64,000 nt of DNA from Massilibacteroides vaginae (GCF_900178525.1 NZ_FXDJ01000008.1:501001-565000); one strand, 5' to 3'; shown: positions 45,060 through 53,485, numbered from the stretch's first letter. Numbers and translations are program-made. Notes: generated by a model from the sequence alone, not told the origin.

Positions 45060-46217
45060 ATGATTATTGGAATTCCTAAAGAAATTATGCCCGGCGAAGC
45101 GCGCGTATCTGCAACACCGGAAACAGTCAAAAAGTTTATTGCAGATGGAGCAACAGTTTTAGTAGAAAAAAACGCAGGTGCCGGATCTTTCTATTTCGAT
45201 GAAGATTACATAAATTCCGGAGCTCAAATCATTGATTCGGCAAAAGAAGTTTTTGAAAAAGCCGATCTTATCTTAAAGGTAAAAGAGCCCTTGTTCAACA
45301 AAACGTATGACACCCATGAAGTAGACCTGATGCATAAAGGTCAGCATCTGATCACGTTTATACATCCGGCATCTCCGGTTAACCACCAAATGGTAAAAAA
45401 ACTGGCGGCAAACGGCATTACAAGCATGACCCTTGATGGTGTTCCCCGTATATCACGGGCGCAAACTATGGACGCGCTCACCTCTATGAGCACATGCGCG
45501 GGATACAAAGGTATTTTATTGGCCGCAAACGCGATGTCTAAATTTATGCCTCCTATGTTCACCGCGGTGGGTTCCATACCTCCGGCTAAAGTATTGGTTA
45601 TCGGTGTGGGCGTAGGCGGATTGCAGGCATTAGCTACCGCGAAACGACTCGGAGCGATCACGTATGCAACAGATATTCGTCCGGCGGCAATCGAACAAGC
45701 TCAAAGTTTGGGTGCAAAAATAGTGGATGCCGGAGTTCCTTCCGAATTAGCAATCGCTGAAGGTGGCTATGCAAAAAATTTACCGAAAGAATGGGTGGAG
45801 AAAGAGCGTGAAAAACTACGTGAAACGATCAAAGATATGGACATTGTTTTCTGCAGTGCTTTAGTGCCGGGCAAAGTGGCCCCTATACTTATAACGGAAG
45901 ACATGGTAAAGGAAATGAAAAACGGTTCGGTTATCGTTGACATATCCGTTGATCAGGGCGGCAACTGCGACATAACTCCGGCAGGAACAACCGAAGTAAA
46001 ACACGGCGTTACAATAATAGGTATTAAAAACATTCCGGGAATGCTCCCCAGCAGCTCAACATGGATGTTCTCTAATAATGTATACAACTTAGCGAAATAC
46101 CTGATCAAAGACGGTAAAATAAGTTTAGATACGACTGACGAAATAGTTAAATCCATATTGGTTACTATTGACGGTGAAATAGTGCATGCCGGAACACTGG
46201 AGGCTATGCAACAATAA
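45060..46217 (+). CDS. pntAA: NAD(P) transhydrogenase subunit alpha part 1 (domain I)
   Basis: The 385-aa soluble NAD(H)-binding domain I of the proton-pumping transhydrogenase has MIIGIPKEIMPGEARVSATP at the start, the Rossmann motif VLVIGVGVGGLQALATAKRLGA (about residues 180-201) and SVDQGGNCDIT. In this split form the membrane part of the alpha subunit is a separate gene (pntAB), as in Rhodospirillum. The enzyme exchanges hydride between NADH and NADPH driven by the proton gradient. Confidence 0.95.
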   Translation: MIIGIPKEIMPGEARVSATPETVKKFIADGATVLVEKNAGAGSFYFDEDYINSGAQIIDSAKEVFEKADLILKVKEPLFNKTYDTHEVDLMHKGQHLITFIHPASPVNHQMVKKLAANGITSMTLDGVPRISRAQTMDALTSMSTCAGYKGILLAANAMSKFMPPMFTAVGSIPPAKVLVIGVGVGGLQALATAKRLGAITYATDIRPAAIEQAQSLGAKIVDAGVPSELAIAEGGYAKNLPKEWVEKEREKLRETIKDMDIVFCSALVPGKVAPILITEDMVKEMKNGSVIVDISVDQGGNCDITPAGTTEVKHGVTIIGIKNIPGMLPSSSTWMFSNNVYNLAKYLIKDGKISLDTTDEIVKSILVTIDGEIVHAGTLEAMQQ

Positions 46218-46240
46218 CCGGATTGAGAATTTTTCTGACT

Positions 46241-46268
46241 GTAGATGCGCACGACCGCGCGCATCTAC
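46241..46268 (+). other. Hairpin between pntAA and pntAB
   Basis: GTAGATGCGC (46241-46250) pairs perfectly with GCGCATCTAC (46259-46268). No T run follows, so it is unlikely to end transcription completely. It may be a processing or stability element that sets subunit ratios. Confidence 0.5.
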
Positions 46269-46297
46269 ATACACCACCTATCACAAAATAAAAGCAA

Positions 46298-46609
46298 ATG
46301 AATCCGATCTTTTTAATCCTGATTTTTATCGCATCCTCGATTGTAGGATACTTTATTATAAAAAATGTGCCCAGTCTATTGCATACTCCCTTGATGACAG
46401 GCATGAATGCTCTGGCCGGTATTTGTCTGTTAGGCGCTGTTGTAACTGTAGGTTACTCTTACCAAACAGAAGGAGCCGATATGCTTATCGGACAGGTTTT
46501 CGGTGGTATAGGCATAATTCTTGCCACAGTAAATGTCGTAGCCGGTTTTGCCGTTACACATCGAATGCTGAAAATGTTTAAACACAAAGATAACTCCGAC
46601 AAGAAATGA
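46298..46609 (+). CDS. pntAB: NAD(P) transhydrogenase subunit alpha part 2 (membrane part)
   Basis: The 103-aa membrane protein has three helices (LILIFIASSIVGYFII, ALAGICLLGAVVTVGYS, IGIILATVNVVAGFAVTHRML). It supplies the alpha-side membrane helices of domain II next to the proton channel. The ending VTHRMLKMF is typical. Its stop overlaps the pntB start in ATGA. Confidence 0.93.
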   Translation: MNPIFLILIFIASSIVGYFIIKNVPSLLHTPLMTGMNALAGICLLGAVVTVGYSYQTEGADMLIGQVFGGIGIILATVNVVAGFAVTHRMLKMFKHKDNSDKK

Positions 46610-48564
46610 CAGACACATTATATTATATCATTTGTGGCCTGCTCTCTCTGTTAGCCCTCGCCGGTATATCGATGATGAGCAAAGTTAAAACAGCCACCCG
46701 GGGAAATTTAATTCTTTCACTCTCTTTACTTGCCGGTTTTATAACCACGTTATTACACTACAAAATCGTAGAAGTCACTACCATTTATGTTTTCATCCTT
46801 GTGGGTTGTGTTATTGGTGCATACATTGCACGTAAGGTACAGATGATGCAGATGCCACAAACCGTTGCCATGCTTAATGGTCTTGGCGGACTTGCGGGAG
46901 CGATTGTAGGCGGACTTACTTATATTGGCATTGGTGTTGATGAAGTGATAAAGTACCCTTTGTTTGTAAACGTAACTGCTGTAGTTGCAGTTATTGTGGG
47001 GATGGTAACTTTTGTAGGCAGTATGGTTGCAGCCGGAAAACTGCACCGTTTATTATCTCAAAAACCTGTTATATGGAAAAATCATGAAGCTATTCTGCTG
47101 CTTACCATTATTGGTTCTTTAACAGCCATTGCGCTGAGCTTCTTTACAGGCAGAGGCTTCGGGGTTTTAGCTGATCCTTACTTCATTCTTACACTTGCCA
47201 TACTCTCCGGTTCTTTATTCGGATTAGCCTTCTCCATCCGTGTAGGTGGAGCAGATATGCCGATTACAATTTCCTTGCTAACTTCTTTAGCCGGGGTTGC
47301 CGCTGCTATTGCCGGTCTGGCTATCGGCGATTTATTAGTTGTTTCTATCGGAGGTATCGTTGGCTCGTCCGGGTTAATTCTTACACAGATTATGTGTCGT
47401 GCCATGAACCGTAATTTAATGGTTATCCTGACCGGTAAAACATCGGTAGCAAGCGGTAATGTGGTGAAGGTTACCGGCGATTCGGCAGCAACGCCTCCTG
47501 AAGAGTCTAAACCGTGCGACTATAGTACCTTATTAAACAACGCCAAACGGGCAATTATTGTGCCCGGATATGGCATGGCGTTAGCACAAGCCCAGCACTT
47601 GGTAAGGCAATTGGCGGATAAACTCGAAGCACAGGGAACGGATGTAAAATACGCCATACACCCTGTTGCAGGACGTATGCCCGGACACATGAACGTATTA
47701 TTGGCAGAAGCCGATGTGCCCTACGACAAGCTATATGAAATGGACGCCGTGAACGATGACTTCAAGGATACGGATATTGTAATTGTGATCGGAGCAAACG
47801 ATGTGCTCAACCCGGCCGCCCGTGACGCTGTAGACACCCCGATTTACGGCATGCCGGTATTGAATGTAGATCAGGCAAAGCACATTATTATCTGCAACTA
47901 CGACTTAAGTCCCGGATACGCCGGAGTGCCTAATCCGCTTTACGAAATGAAGGATAAGGTAACCTTGCTGTTGGGCGACGCGAAAGAATCGCTCACTACA
48001 TTGATTTATAAAGATGAGCAGTCCGGTCTATCTACAGAAGAAGAAACAAATACGGACAGCCCGTTGAACGACACTGCCTCCCTGCTGAAAAACGCCAAAC
48101 GGGCAATTATTGTACCCGGATATGGTATGGCGTTAGCACAAGCTCAGCACTTGGTAAGGCAATTGGCGGATAAACTTGAAGCACAGGGAACGGATGTAAA
48201 ATACGCCATACACCCCGTTGCAGGACGTATGCCCGGACACATGAACGTATTATTGGCAGAAGCCGATGTGCCCTACGACAAGTTATACGAAATGGACGCC
48301 GTGAACGATGACTTCAAGGATACGGATATTGTAATTGTGATCGGAGCAAACGATGTGCTCAACCCGGCCGCCCGTGATGCTGTAGACACCCCAATATATG
48401 GTATGCCGGTATTGAATGTAGATCAGGCAAAACACATTATTATCTGCAACTACGACTTAAATCCCGGATACGCCGGAGTGCCTAATCCGCTTTACGAAAT
48501 GAAGGATAAGGTAACCTTACTGTTGGGCGACGCGAAAGAATCGCTCACTACATTGATTTCTTAG
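46606..48564 (+). CDS. pntB: NAD(P) transhydrogenase subunit beta with two tandem NADP-binding domains
   Basis: This 652-aa protein is far longer than the usual PntB of about 460 aa. Residues 1-285 are the standard membrane domain II (nine or so helices, MLNGLGGLAGAIVGGL). Two copies of the NADP(H)-binding domain III follow in frame: residues 312-467 and 496-651, joined by an acidic, Ser/Thr-rich 28-residue linker. Each has PGYGMALAQAQHLVRQLADK, HPVAGRMPGHMNVLLAEA, VIGANDVLNPAARD, GMPVLNVDQAK and GYAGVPNPLY. The two 469-bp DNA copies (47539-48007, 48091-48559) differ at about 15 bases, and only one changes a residue (Ser to Asn in NYDLSPGY). The frame is intact to the stop. Confidence 0.95.
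   Translation: MTDTLYYIICGLLSLLALAGISMMSKVKTATRGNLILSLSLLAGFITTLLHYKIVEVTTIYVFILVGCVIGAYIARKVQMMQMPQTVAMLNGLGGLAGAIVGGLTYIGIGVDEVIKYPLFVNVTAVVAVIVGMVTFVGSMVAAGKLHRLLSQKPVIWKNHEAILLLTIIGSLTAIALSFFTGRGFGVLADPYFILTLAILSGSLFGLAFSIRVGGADMPITISLLTSLAGVAAAIAGLAIGDLLVVSIGGIVGSSGLILTQIMCRAMNRNLMVILTGKTSVASGNVVKVTGDSAATPPEESKPCDYSTLLNNAKRAIIVPGYGMALAQAQHLVRQLADKLEAQGTDVKYAIHPVAGRMPGHMNVLLAEADVPYDKLYEMDAVNDDFKDTDIVIVIGANDVLNPAARDAVDTPIYGMPVLNVDQAKHIIICNYDLSPGYAGVPNPLYEMKDKVTLLLGDAKESLTTLIYKDEQSGLSTEEETNTDSPLNDTASLLKNAKRAIIVPGYGMALAQAQHLVRQLADKLEAQGTDVKYAIHPVAGRMPGHMNVLLAEADVPYDKLYEMDAVNDDFKDTDIVIVIGANDVLNPAARDAVDTPIYGMPVLNVDQAKHIIICNYDLNPGYAGVPNPLYEMKDKVTLLLGDAKESLTTLIS
47539..48007 (+). repeat. Domain III repeat, copy 1 (within pntB)
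   Basis: A 469-bp direct repeat encoding one complete NADP-binding domain. Period to copy 2 is 552 bp, exactly 184 codons, so the frame is preserved. Confidence 0.95.
48091..48559 (+). repeat. Domain III repeat, copy 2 (within pntB)
   Basis: It is about 97% identical to copy 1. The differences I counted are nearly all at third codon positions, which argues that both copies stayed under selection for protein sequence, or that gene conversion is acting. Confidence 0.95.
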
Positions 48565-48705
48565 CAACGCATAATCCGGTATAGACACGCGGTATCGCGT
48601 CTATACCGGCATAACGATCTGGTGAAAATTCCGGATAAAAACCGACTCCGACTAAGAGCCTGTTTAACAATTCAGATTCACGATAAATCCGGGGATATAT
48701 TCCGC

Positions 48706-48876
48706 TTGTTTTTTACAATACTATATGTTTTAAAATATATCCTTTATTTTTTCGGAAATAACCTTTATTTTTGGAAAAATAACCTTTATGTTTTTACCAC
48801 TATACAAGAAGCTGATATTCAGACTAATTGATCTCAAGCATAAAAAAGTAACTTTTCCCCCAATTTTAACTTAAAA
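48706..48876. repeat. Intergenic repeat family A, copy 2
   Basis: The gap between pntB and guaD (48565-48943) holds no gene. Three 21-bp units (48737-48757, 48758-48778, 48779-48799) beginning ATATCC/ATAACC with TTTATTTTT are followed by the block CCCCCAATTTTAACTTAAAA (48857-48876). Order, unit number and the distance from the first unit to the C run (about 120 bp) match copy 1 at 1754-1925. The guaD promoter follows about 55 bp after the block. Confidence 0.7.
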
Positions 48877-48929
48877 TTGAAAAAATGTGATTGTGCAGAC
48901 AAGTGTTGCATACATTACCGGCTTTTTTA

Positions 48930-48937
48930 TAAATTTG
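48930..48937 (+). promoter_or_regulatory. Predicted -7 element for guaD
   Basis: TAAATTTG (TAnnTTTG) with a possible -33 TTG at 48905-48907 lies immediately before the ATG at 48944. The transcript would be leaderless or nearly so, and the upstream GTG at 48887 is excluded. Confidence 0.45.
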
Positions 48938-48943
48938 GGCAAT

Positions 48944-50248
48944 ATGCAGGAGAAACATCATTTATTTAAAGGAGATATATTTCATTTCACAAAATCGCCT
49001 TTGGAGTATAAAGATTCTTATGAATTTATCCCCAACGGAGCGCTTGTTATTGCCGACGGTAAGGTGTTGGAAACCGGAGTTTACGCGTCTCTCAAATCTA
49101 AATACGCATCGATTCGGGAAACGGATTACAGCGGACAATTACTTATGCCCGGCCTGATTGACGCGCACGTGCATTATGCTCAAACGGAAATGTTGGGAAT
49201 GTACGGCAAACAATTGCTCGATTGGCTTAACGACTATACTTTTCCGGCCGAACTGCAATTTAACGCAGCCGATCACGCGACTCGTATCGCACGTAGTTTT
49301 ATTGAAGAATTACTTCGCAACGGCACAACCTCATGCGTGGCCTACCCTACGGTTCATACCAACTCGGTCAATGCGTTATTCCAAGTTGCTTCCGAATACA
49401 ATATGCGCCTTATCACAGGCAAAATCCTCATGGACAGAAATGCACCGGAAGGGCTGACAGACAACGTGGAAACAGGAGAAAAAGCGTGTCGGGAATTAAT
49501 CGAAAAATGGCATGGAAGCGGAAGAAACAGCTATGCGATCACCCCTCGTTTTGCCCTGACAAGCACCCCGGAACAGCTCCGTATGGCTGGTCGTTTGCAC
49601 GCTCTCTATCCGGACACTTATATACAGACGCATTTATCTGAAAACCGAAACGAAATAGCTTCTACTTTAGCATTATATCCCGGTTGTTCGGACTATCTGG
49701 AAGTTTACGAACGGGCAGGACTAATAACAGACCGAACGCTGTTAGGACACGGCGTTCATTTATCAGACAGCGAGCTGAAAAGAATAGCCGCGGCAAAAGC
49801 CATCATTGCGCATTGTCCTACTTCCAATCTGTTTTTAGGAAGCGGACTTTTCGAAATGAAGCGCGCGAATAACATGGGCATACAGACAGTTCTTGCCACC
49901 GACGTAGGTGCCGGAACCTCTTTTTCCATGCTGAAAACAATGGCCGAATCCTACAAAATTCAGCAAACAACAGGGTATTCGATGTCCGTATTGGAAACAT
50001 TATACAAATCAACCCTGGGCACAGCCAAGGCATTGAATATGGCAGATAAAACAGGCAGTTTCCTACCCGGAACAGAAGCCGATTTCATAGTCGTAAACAG
50101 CGCAACCACCCCTACCCAACAACTAAGACGTGATTATTTAGTGCGCTCCGGCAAATGGACAATCGAAAACCAATTGTTCGGATTACAAACATTAGGCGAC
50201 GACCGAAACATCTCAGCCACTTATCTTATGGGGAAGAAGGTTTGGTAA
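48944..50248 (+). CDS. guaD: Guanine deaminase
   Basis: The 434-aa amidohydrolase converts guanine to xanthine. The zinc-site motif is GLIDAHVHYAQTEMLGMYGKQLLDWLNDYTFPAE; the HYAQ and YTFPAE blocks are specific to guanine deaminases. Later metal ligands lie in IQTHLSENRNEI, LLGHGVHLSDSEL and VLATDVGAGTSFSML. The ATG at 48944 (MQEKHHLFKGDIFHF) is chosen because the earlier GTG frame adds a non-homologous stretch and lies before the promoter. The last 14 codons lie in a 148-bp sequence repeated at 52076. The nucleobase permease at 16747 could supply the substrate, but is far away. Confidence 0.92.
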   Translation: MQEKHHLFKGDIFHFTKSPLEYKDSYEFIPNGALVIADGKVLETGVYASLKSKYASIRETDYSGQLLMPGLIDAHVHYAQTEMLGMYGKQLLDWLNDYTFPAELQFNAADHATRIARSFIEELLRNGTTSCVAYPTVHTNSVNALFQVASEYNMRLITGKILMDRNAPEGLTDNVETGEKACRELIEKWHGSGRNSYAITPRFALTSTPEQLRMAGRLHALYPDTYIQTHLSENRNEIASTLALYPGCSDYLEVYERAGLITDRTLLGHGVHLSDSELKRIAAAKAIIAHCPTSNLFLGSGLFEMKRANNMGIQTVLATDVGAGTSFSMLKTMAESYKIQQTTGYSMSVLETLYKSTLGTAKALNMADKTGSFLPGTEADFIVVNSATTPTQQLRRDYLVRSGKWTIENQLFGLQTLGDDRNISATYLMGKKVW

Positions 50249-50352
50249 GGATCAAAACACTGACATGCTGTTCTGTACTCTTTCAAAACCAATCAGGCGA
50301 TCATAACGCGCACCTATCGGACGGTAATAAACTGCAATGGCGTATTCGTTTT
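50205..50352. repeat. 148-bp direct repeat, left copy (guaD end plus remnant of the T9SS plug gene end)
   Basis: This copy contains the genuine 3' end of guaD (to 50248) and, on the minus strand from 50252, a dead 33-codon remnant of the 3' end of the plug-domain gene. It matches 52076-52223 at 146 of 148 positions; the two differences are in the remnant. The two copies flank the AbiE pair. Confidence 0.95.
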
Positions 50353-50404
50353 ATGATGTCATAACAGAATACTTACCTGTAATCGTTAAACGGAAATAAT
50401 TCAT

Positions 50405-50412
50405 TACATTTG
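50405..50412 (+). promoter_or_regulatory. Predicted -7 element for the AbiE operon
   Basis: TACATTTG (TAnnTTTG) overlaps the left arm of the operator-like inverted repeat by two bases. The transcript start would fall inside that repeat. Confidence 0.55.
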
Positions 50413-50439
50413 TCCGAAATTTACCGAATATTTCGGACA
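50411..50439. promoter_or_regulatory. Candidate AbiEi operator (perfect 10-bp inverted repeat)
   Basis: TGTCCGAAAT (50411-50420) and ATTTCGGACA (50430-50439) are perfect complements with a 9-base spacer. The repeat covers the predicted transcription start of the toxin-antitoxin pair, 24 bp before the antitoxin ATG. AbiEi antitoxins are known to repress their own operon by binding inverted repeats. Confidence 0.65.
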
Positions 50440-50462
50440 CATTAGATAAAAGAATACCAGTT

Positions 50463-51080
50463 ATGGATGATAGTATTTCAAAAAAAATAAGAGAGCGAGT
50501 TAGCCAATCTGAAAAGGGTAAATTATTCTCAATCAATGATTTTGAAGATTTAAACAACGATAATCTCGTTACGCGAACACTGTCCCGTCTACAAAACGAA
50601 GGCGTCATTGTCCGTGTGGCAACCGGTATTTATATAAATCCCCAAAAAACACAGTTTGGTATTGTCTATCCTACTATTGACCAAATTGCCCATAAAATAG
50701 CTGAGCGTGATAAAGCACAAATTATGCCTACAGGCGATACAGCATTAAACATATTGGGGTTTTCTACGCAAGTACCCATGAATGCTGTTTATATAACCAA
50801 TGGTGCAAAGCGAAAAGTGAAGGTTGGCGAAAGAAATATTGTCTTCAAAAATGTTGTTCAAAAAAATTTTCAGTTCAAAGGCAATCTTCTTCCATTGATT
50901 ATCATTGCATTAAAAGAAGTTGGAGAAAACCGTGTGACTAACGAAATGAGGAACAGAATAGTTGAACTTATTACGGCGGGTGCGGCTAATGAACGGGCAA
51001 CCATGATGCACGACCTATACCTATCGCCAGTATGGATTAAGGAATTACTTCTACCAATCATAAAAACAGTAACAGAATGA
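50463..51080 (+). CDS. AbiEi-like antitoxin/repressor (DUF6088 family)
   Basis: The 205-aa protein has an N-terminal winged-helix part (FSINDFEDLNNDNLVTRTLSRLQNEGVIVRVATGIYINP, about residues 22-60) and a C-terminal domain (PTGDTALNILGFSTQVPMNAVYITNGAKRKV) seen in DUF6088/AbiEi proteins. In type IV AbiE systems the N-terminal domain represses the operon and the C-terminal domain counters the toxin. The stop overlaps the start of the toxin gene in ATGA, the usual arrangement. Base usage appears more A/T-rich than in the flanking host genes, consistent with acquisition. Confidence 0.85.
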   Translation: MDDSISKKIRERVSQSEKGKLFSINDFEDLNNDNLVTRTLSRLQNEGVIVRVATGIYINPQKTQFGIVYPTIDQIAHKIAERDKAQIMPTGDTALNILGFSTQVPMNAVYITNGAKRKVKVGERNIVFKNVVQKNFQFKGNLLPLIIIALKEVGENRVTNEMRNRIVELITAGAANERATMMHDLYLSPVWIKELLLPIIKTVTE

Positions 51081-52069
51081 GTATTTGGCTGAATTATACC
51101 AATGAAGAGAAATTGGTTTTGTTACAACAGACAGCTGAAGCTAAAAGGATTGCAGCAGAACAAGCGATAGAAAAGGATTGGTGGGTAAGTGTCGTTTTAG
51201 TAGCACTCTCGAAAACGTCTTGGGCTGACGTTCTTCAATTCAAAGGTGGAACGTCGCTCAGTAAATCATGGGGACTGATTAATCGGTTTAGTGAAGATAT
51301 TGATTTGGCTATAAACCGATCTTTCTTTCACTTACCCGAAGAAACAAATCAACAACGAACTAAAATTCGCAGAAAGGCATTTCATTATATAGATAAGAAA
51401 CTACTTCCGGAGTTAGATGGCATACTTTCTTCAGAAGGAATAACAGGTTATAAAATTGAGCTTATTACCAAAAACAGCAGCGATATGGTTACTGTTGTGG
51501 AAGTAAAATATCAGAGTATTCTTCCGAATAGAATAGATTACCTACTTCCGGTTATAAAGATTGAGTTTAGTGCTATGTCATTGGATGAACCATTTGTAAA
51601 ACAAGAAATAACTACGCTTATCCATTCCCATTTCCCAGTAATTGACAGCAAGCTAACATGTCTTTTTAAATCGGTATTGCCGGAACGAACCTTTTTGGAA
51701 AAGATATTCTTGTTGCACGAGGAGTATCAAAAGGAAAATCCACGTACGGATAGGATGTCGAGACATCTGTATGATCTGGAAAAGATGATGGATAGTTCAT
51801 TTGCGCAATCAGCATTGGAGAACATTGATTTATATAAGGCGGTAGTCAATCACAGACAAAAGTTCAACAACTTGAAAGAGATTGACTATGCGACGCATAC
51901 ACCGGCTCTGATACAAATTTCTCCTCCGGACCATTTGATAGGTAGCTGGAGAAAAGACTACGAAAATATGAAAGAGAGTTTCATTTACGATGAAAACAAA
52001 AAATCATTCGATACAATTATTGAAAGGATGGACGAACTTATCAGCAGAATAAGAAAAATCGACCTATAA
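51077..52069 (+). CDS. AbiEii-type nucleotidyltransferase toxin
   Basis: The 330-aa protein of the AbiEii/AbiGii family has the nucleotidyltransferase motif FKGGTSLSKSWGL (residues 55-67, Gly-Gly-Thr-Ser nucleotide loop and Lys63) and the acidic pair in FSEDIDLAI (Asp74 and Asp76). Both are intact, so the toxin is predicted active. AbiEii relatives transfer nucleotides, in studied cases to tRNA, and cause growth arrest; some give phage defence by abortive infection. It is translationally coupled to the antitoxin. The right 148-bp repeat begins 7 bp after its stop. Confidence 0.88.
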   Translation: MSIWLNYTNEEKLVLLQQTAEAKRIAAEQAIEKDWWVSVVLVALSKTSWADVLQFKGGTSLSKSWGLINRFSEDIDLAINRSFFHLPEETNQQRTKIRRKAFHYIDKKLLPELDGILSSEGITGYKIELITKNSSDMVTVVEVKYQSILPNRIDYLLPVIKIEFSAMSLDEPFVKQEITTLIHSHFPVIDSKLTCLFKSVLPERTFLEKIFLLHEEYQKENPRTDRMSRHLYDLEKMMDSSFAQSALENIDLYKAVVNHRQKFNNLKEIDYATHTPALIQISPPDHLIGSWRKDYENMKESFIYDENKKSFDTIIERMDELISRIRKIDL

Positions 52070-52075
52070 TGAAAG

Positions 52076-52223
52076 GAAACATCTCAGCCACTTATCTTAT
52101 GGGGAAGAAGGTTTGGTAAGGATCAAAACACTGACATGCTGTTCTGTACTCTTTCAAAACCAATCAGGCGATCATAACGCGCACCTATCGGACGGTAATA
52201 AACCGCAATGGTGTATTCGTTTT
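52076..52223. repeat. 148-bp direct repeat, right copy (remnant of guaD end plus genuine plug-gene end)
   Basis: This copy holds a dead remnant of the last 14 guaD codons including its TAA (52117-52119) and the genuine 3' end of the plug-domain gene. The two stops face each other across 3 bp, which is probably the original junction of the two host genes before the AbiE pair entered. Confidence 0.95.
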
Positions 52224-53391
52224 CCGTTTCTGCGAAATCCCCTTCAACAGGATAAGTCAGGCCTATTTTTTCTCCATCAGGCACAAACAGGTATTGGTAA
52301 TTGTAACTACCGGCTTTCAGCAACAAACTTTTTTCATACTGCCCGGCTTCATGGTTATACTCCATCCGGCTCTCCTCATTGAAGTTGTTGCAAAGAAACT
52401 GTCCGTTAAGATATACATCCCCCCCCGGAATTTCATCCTCTGCCAAGGTGAAATGAACAATGAAATAATCGGCTTCCGTATCCGGATCGCTACAATCGCT
52501 GCATCGCGTAAAAAAACGTCCGTTCTGATCCTGATCGTATTGGTAAGAGAACTGATTTCTGCTGTGATCCGGGAAAAGTGTCATGTGATAAAATGGATTA
52601 AAAAACTGAACCTGCTCCACATGCATTCCATTGTATTTATTGCTCAGAAACTCCATCCTCCGGTATTCATTCCCCGCCTTAAAAATAAGTTCACTATTAT
52701 GCGAATAGACCAATTGGTTTTGCAAAATGGAGGACGGTTTAAGATCGGTCACAAAATTATCCCGGCGTTCATTTTGATAAACACAAACCTTCATATCAGT
52801 AAGGGGATGAGGAATAGGAAAGTTTTTGTGATCAATGGAGAATTCAAGTTGCTGATGATTTTTATTCACATCGATATCAGTAATACCCGATATTTTCGTG
52901 CTTATCGAAACAAGAGATTCAGCTACATAGAAACAAGCCGTAAAAAGAATCTTGTCGGGCTCGGATTCGTCGTAAACTTTCACCGCATAATTGCCGGACA
53001 GTTTGAATTGAACATCTTCATTAGGCAAATAAAACCGATAATTAGCGTAAGCAGTAGTCGTTGCCATTGAGTTGGCAAAATCATCAATCGTGGTCCCCTG
53101 AAATCCGGAAATATACTCAATAGGTAAAACCGGTGAAGGGGTCCAATCCGCGTTGCAATGCACAATAGAATACGCATAACGGGTATAACCATCACCCAAC
53201 ACATCAAAATTTATTTCCAATTGCTTATCACCGTTCAGATTTATCACCGGATTTGAAAAAAATTCACCCGCGTTTTTTATTTGTAAATTTTTAATTGTCC
53301 GGCTAAAAACAGAAGTGTTATAAATTTCCTCTGTTTTACCATTAAAAGCAACAATCAGAAACAAAAATAAGAAGGATACTACTCGTTTCAT
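52123..53391 (-). CDS. Type IX secretion system plug-domain protein (DUF5103)
   Basis: The 422-aa exported protein starts at 53391 (MKRVVSFLFLFLIVAFNG signal peptide); the longer frame to 53424 begins before the predicted transcript start. The beta-rich body (LQIKNAGEFFSNPVINLNGDKQLEINFDVLG, RYAYSIVHCNADWTPSPVLPIEYISGFQG) matches the DUF5103 family, some members of which plug the SprA translocon of the type IX system in Bacteroidota. No other T9SS gene is in the window. Its last 34 codons lie in the 148-bp repeat but remain intact. Confidence 0.85.
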   Translation of the reverse strand: MKRVVSFLFLFLIVAFNGKTEEIYNTSVFSRTIKNLQIKNAGEFFSNPVINLNGDKQLEINFDVLGDGYTRYAYSIVHCNADWTPSPVLPIEYISGFQGTTIDDFANSMATTTAYANYRFYLPNEDVQFKLSGNYAVKVYDESEPDKILFTACFYVAESLVSISTKISGITDIDVNKNHQQLEFSIDHKNFPIPHPLTDMKVCVYQNERRDNFVTDLKPSSILQNQLVYSHNSELIFKAGNEYRRMEFLSNKYNGMHVEQVQFFNPFYHMTLFPDHSRNQFSYQYDQDQNGRFFTRCSDCSDPDTEADYFIVHFTLAEDEIPGGDVYLNGQFLCNNFNEESRMEYNHEAGQYEKSLLLKAGSYNYQYLFVPDGEKIGLTYPVEGDFAETENEYTIAVYYRPIGARYDRLIGFERVQNSMSVF

Positions 53392-53421
53392 ACCTATTAC
53401 GACTTTTATTCTATAAGGATA

Positions 53422-53429
53422 CAAATTTA
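53422..53429 (-). promoter_or_regulatory. Predicted -7 element for the plug-domain gene
   Basis: The minus strand reads TAAATTTG (TAnnTTTG), 31 bases before the chosen start at 53391. Confidence 0.5.
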
Positions 53430-53485
53430 TGGATTTATTTCATTAATTAATTAGGTCATCATGCTCTTAAACATAAATAAATGTG

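Noticed and set aside
46241-46268. A terminator between pntAA and pntAB.
   Set aside because: The hairpin is strong but lacks a T run, and the downstream genes need transcription from the same promoter. It was kept as a hairpin only.
47539-48559. A separate second gene for the repeated NADP-binding domain.
   Set aside because: There is no stop or start between the copies; the frame continues unbroken through the 28-residue linker.
50205-52223. A transposon or insertion sequence carrying the AbiE genes.
   Set aside because: No transposase, integrase or terminal inverted repeat is visible, and the 148-bp flanks are host gene ends, not a typical target duplication.
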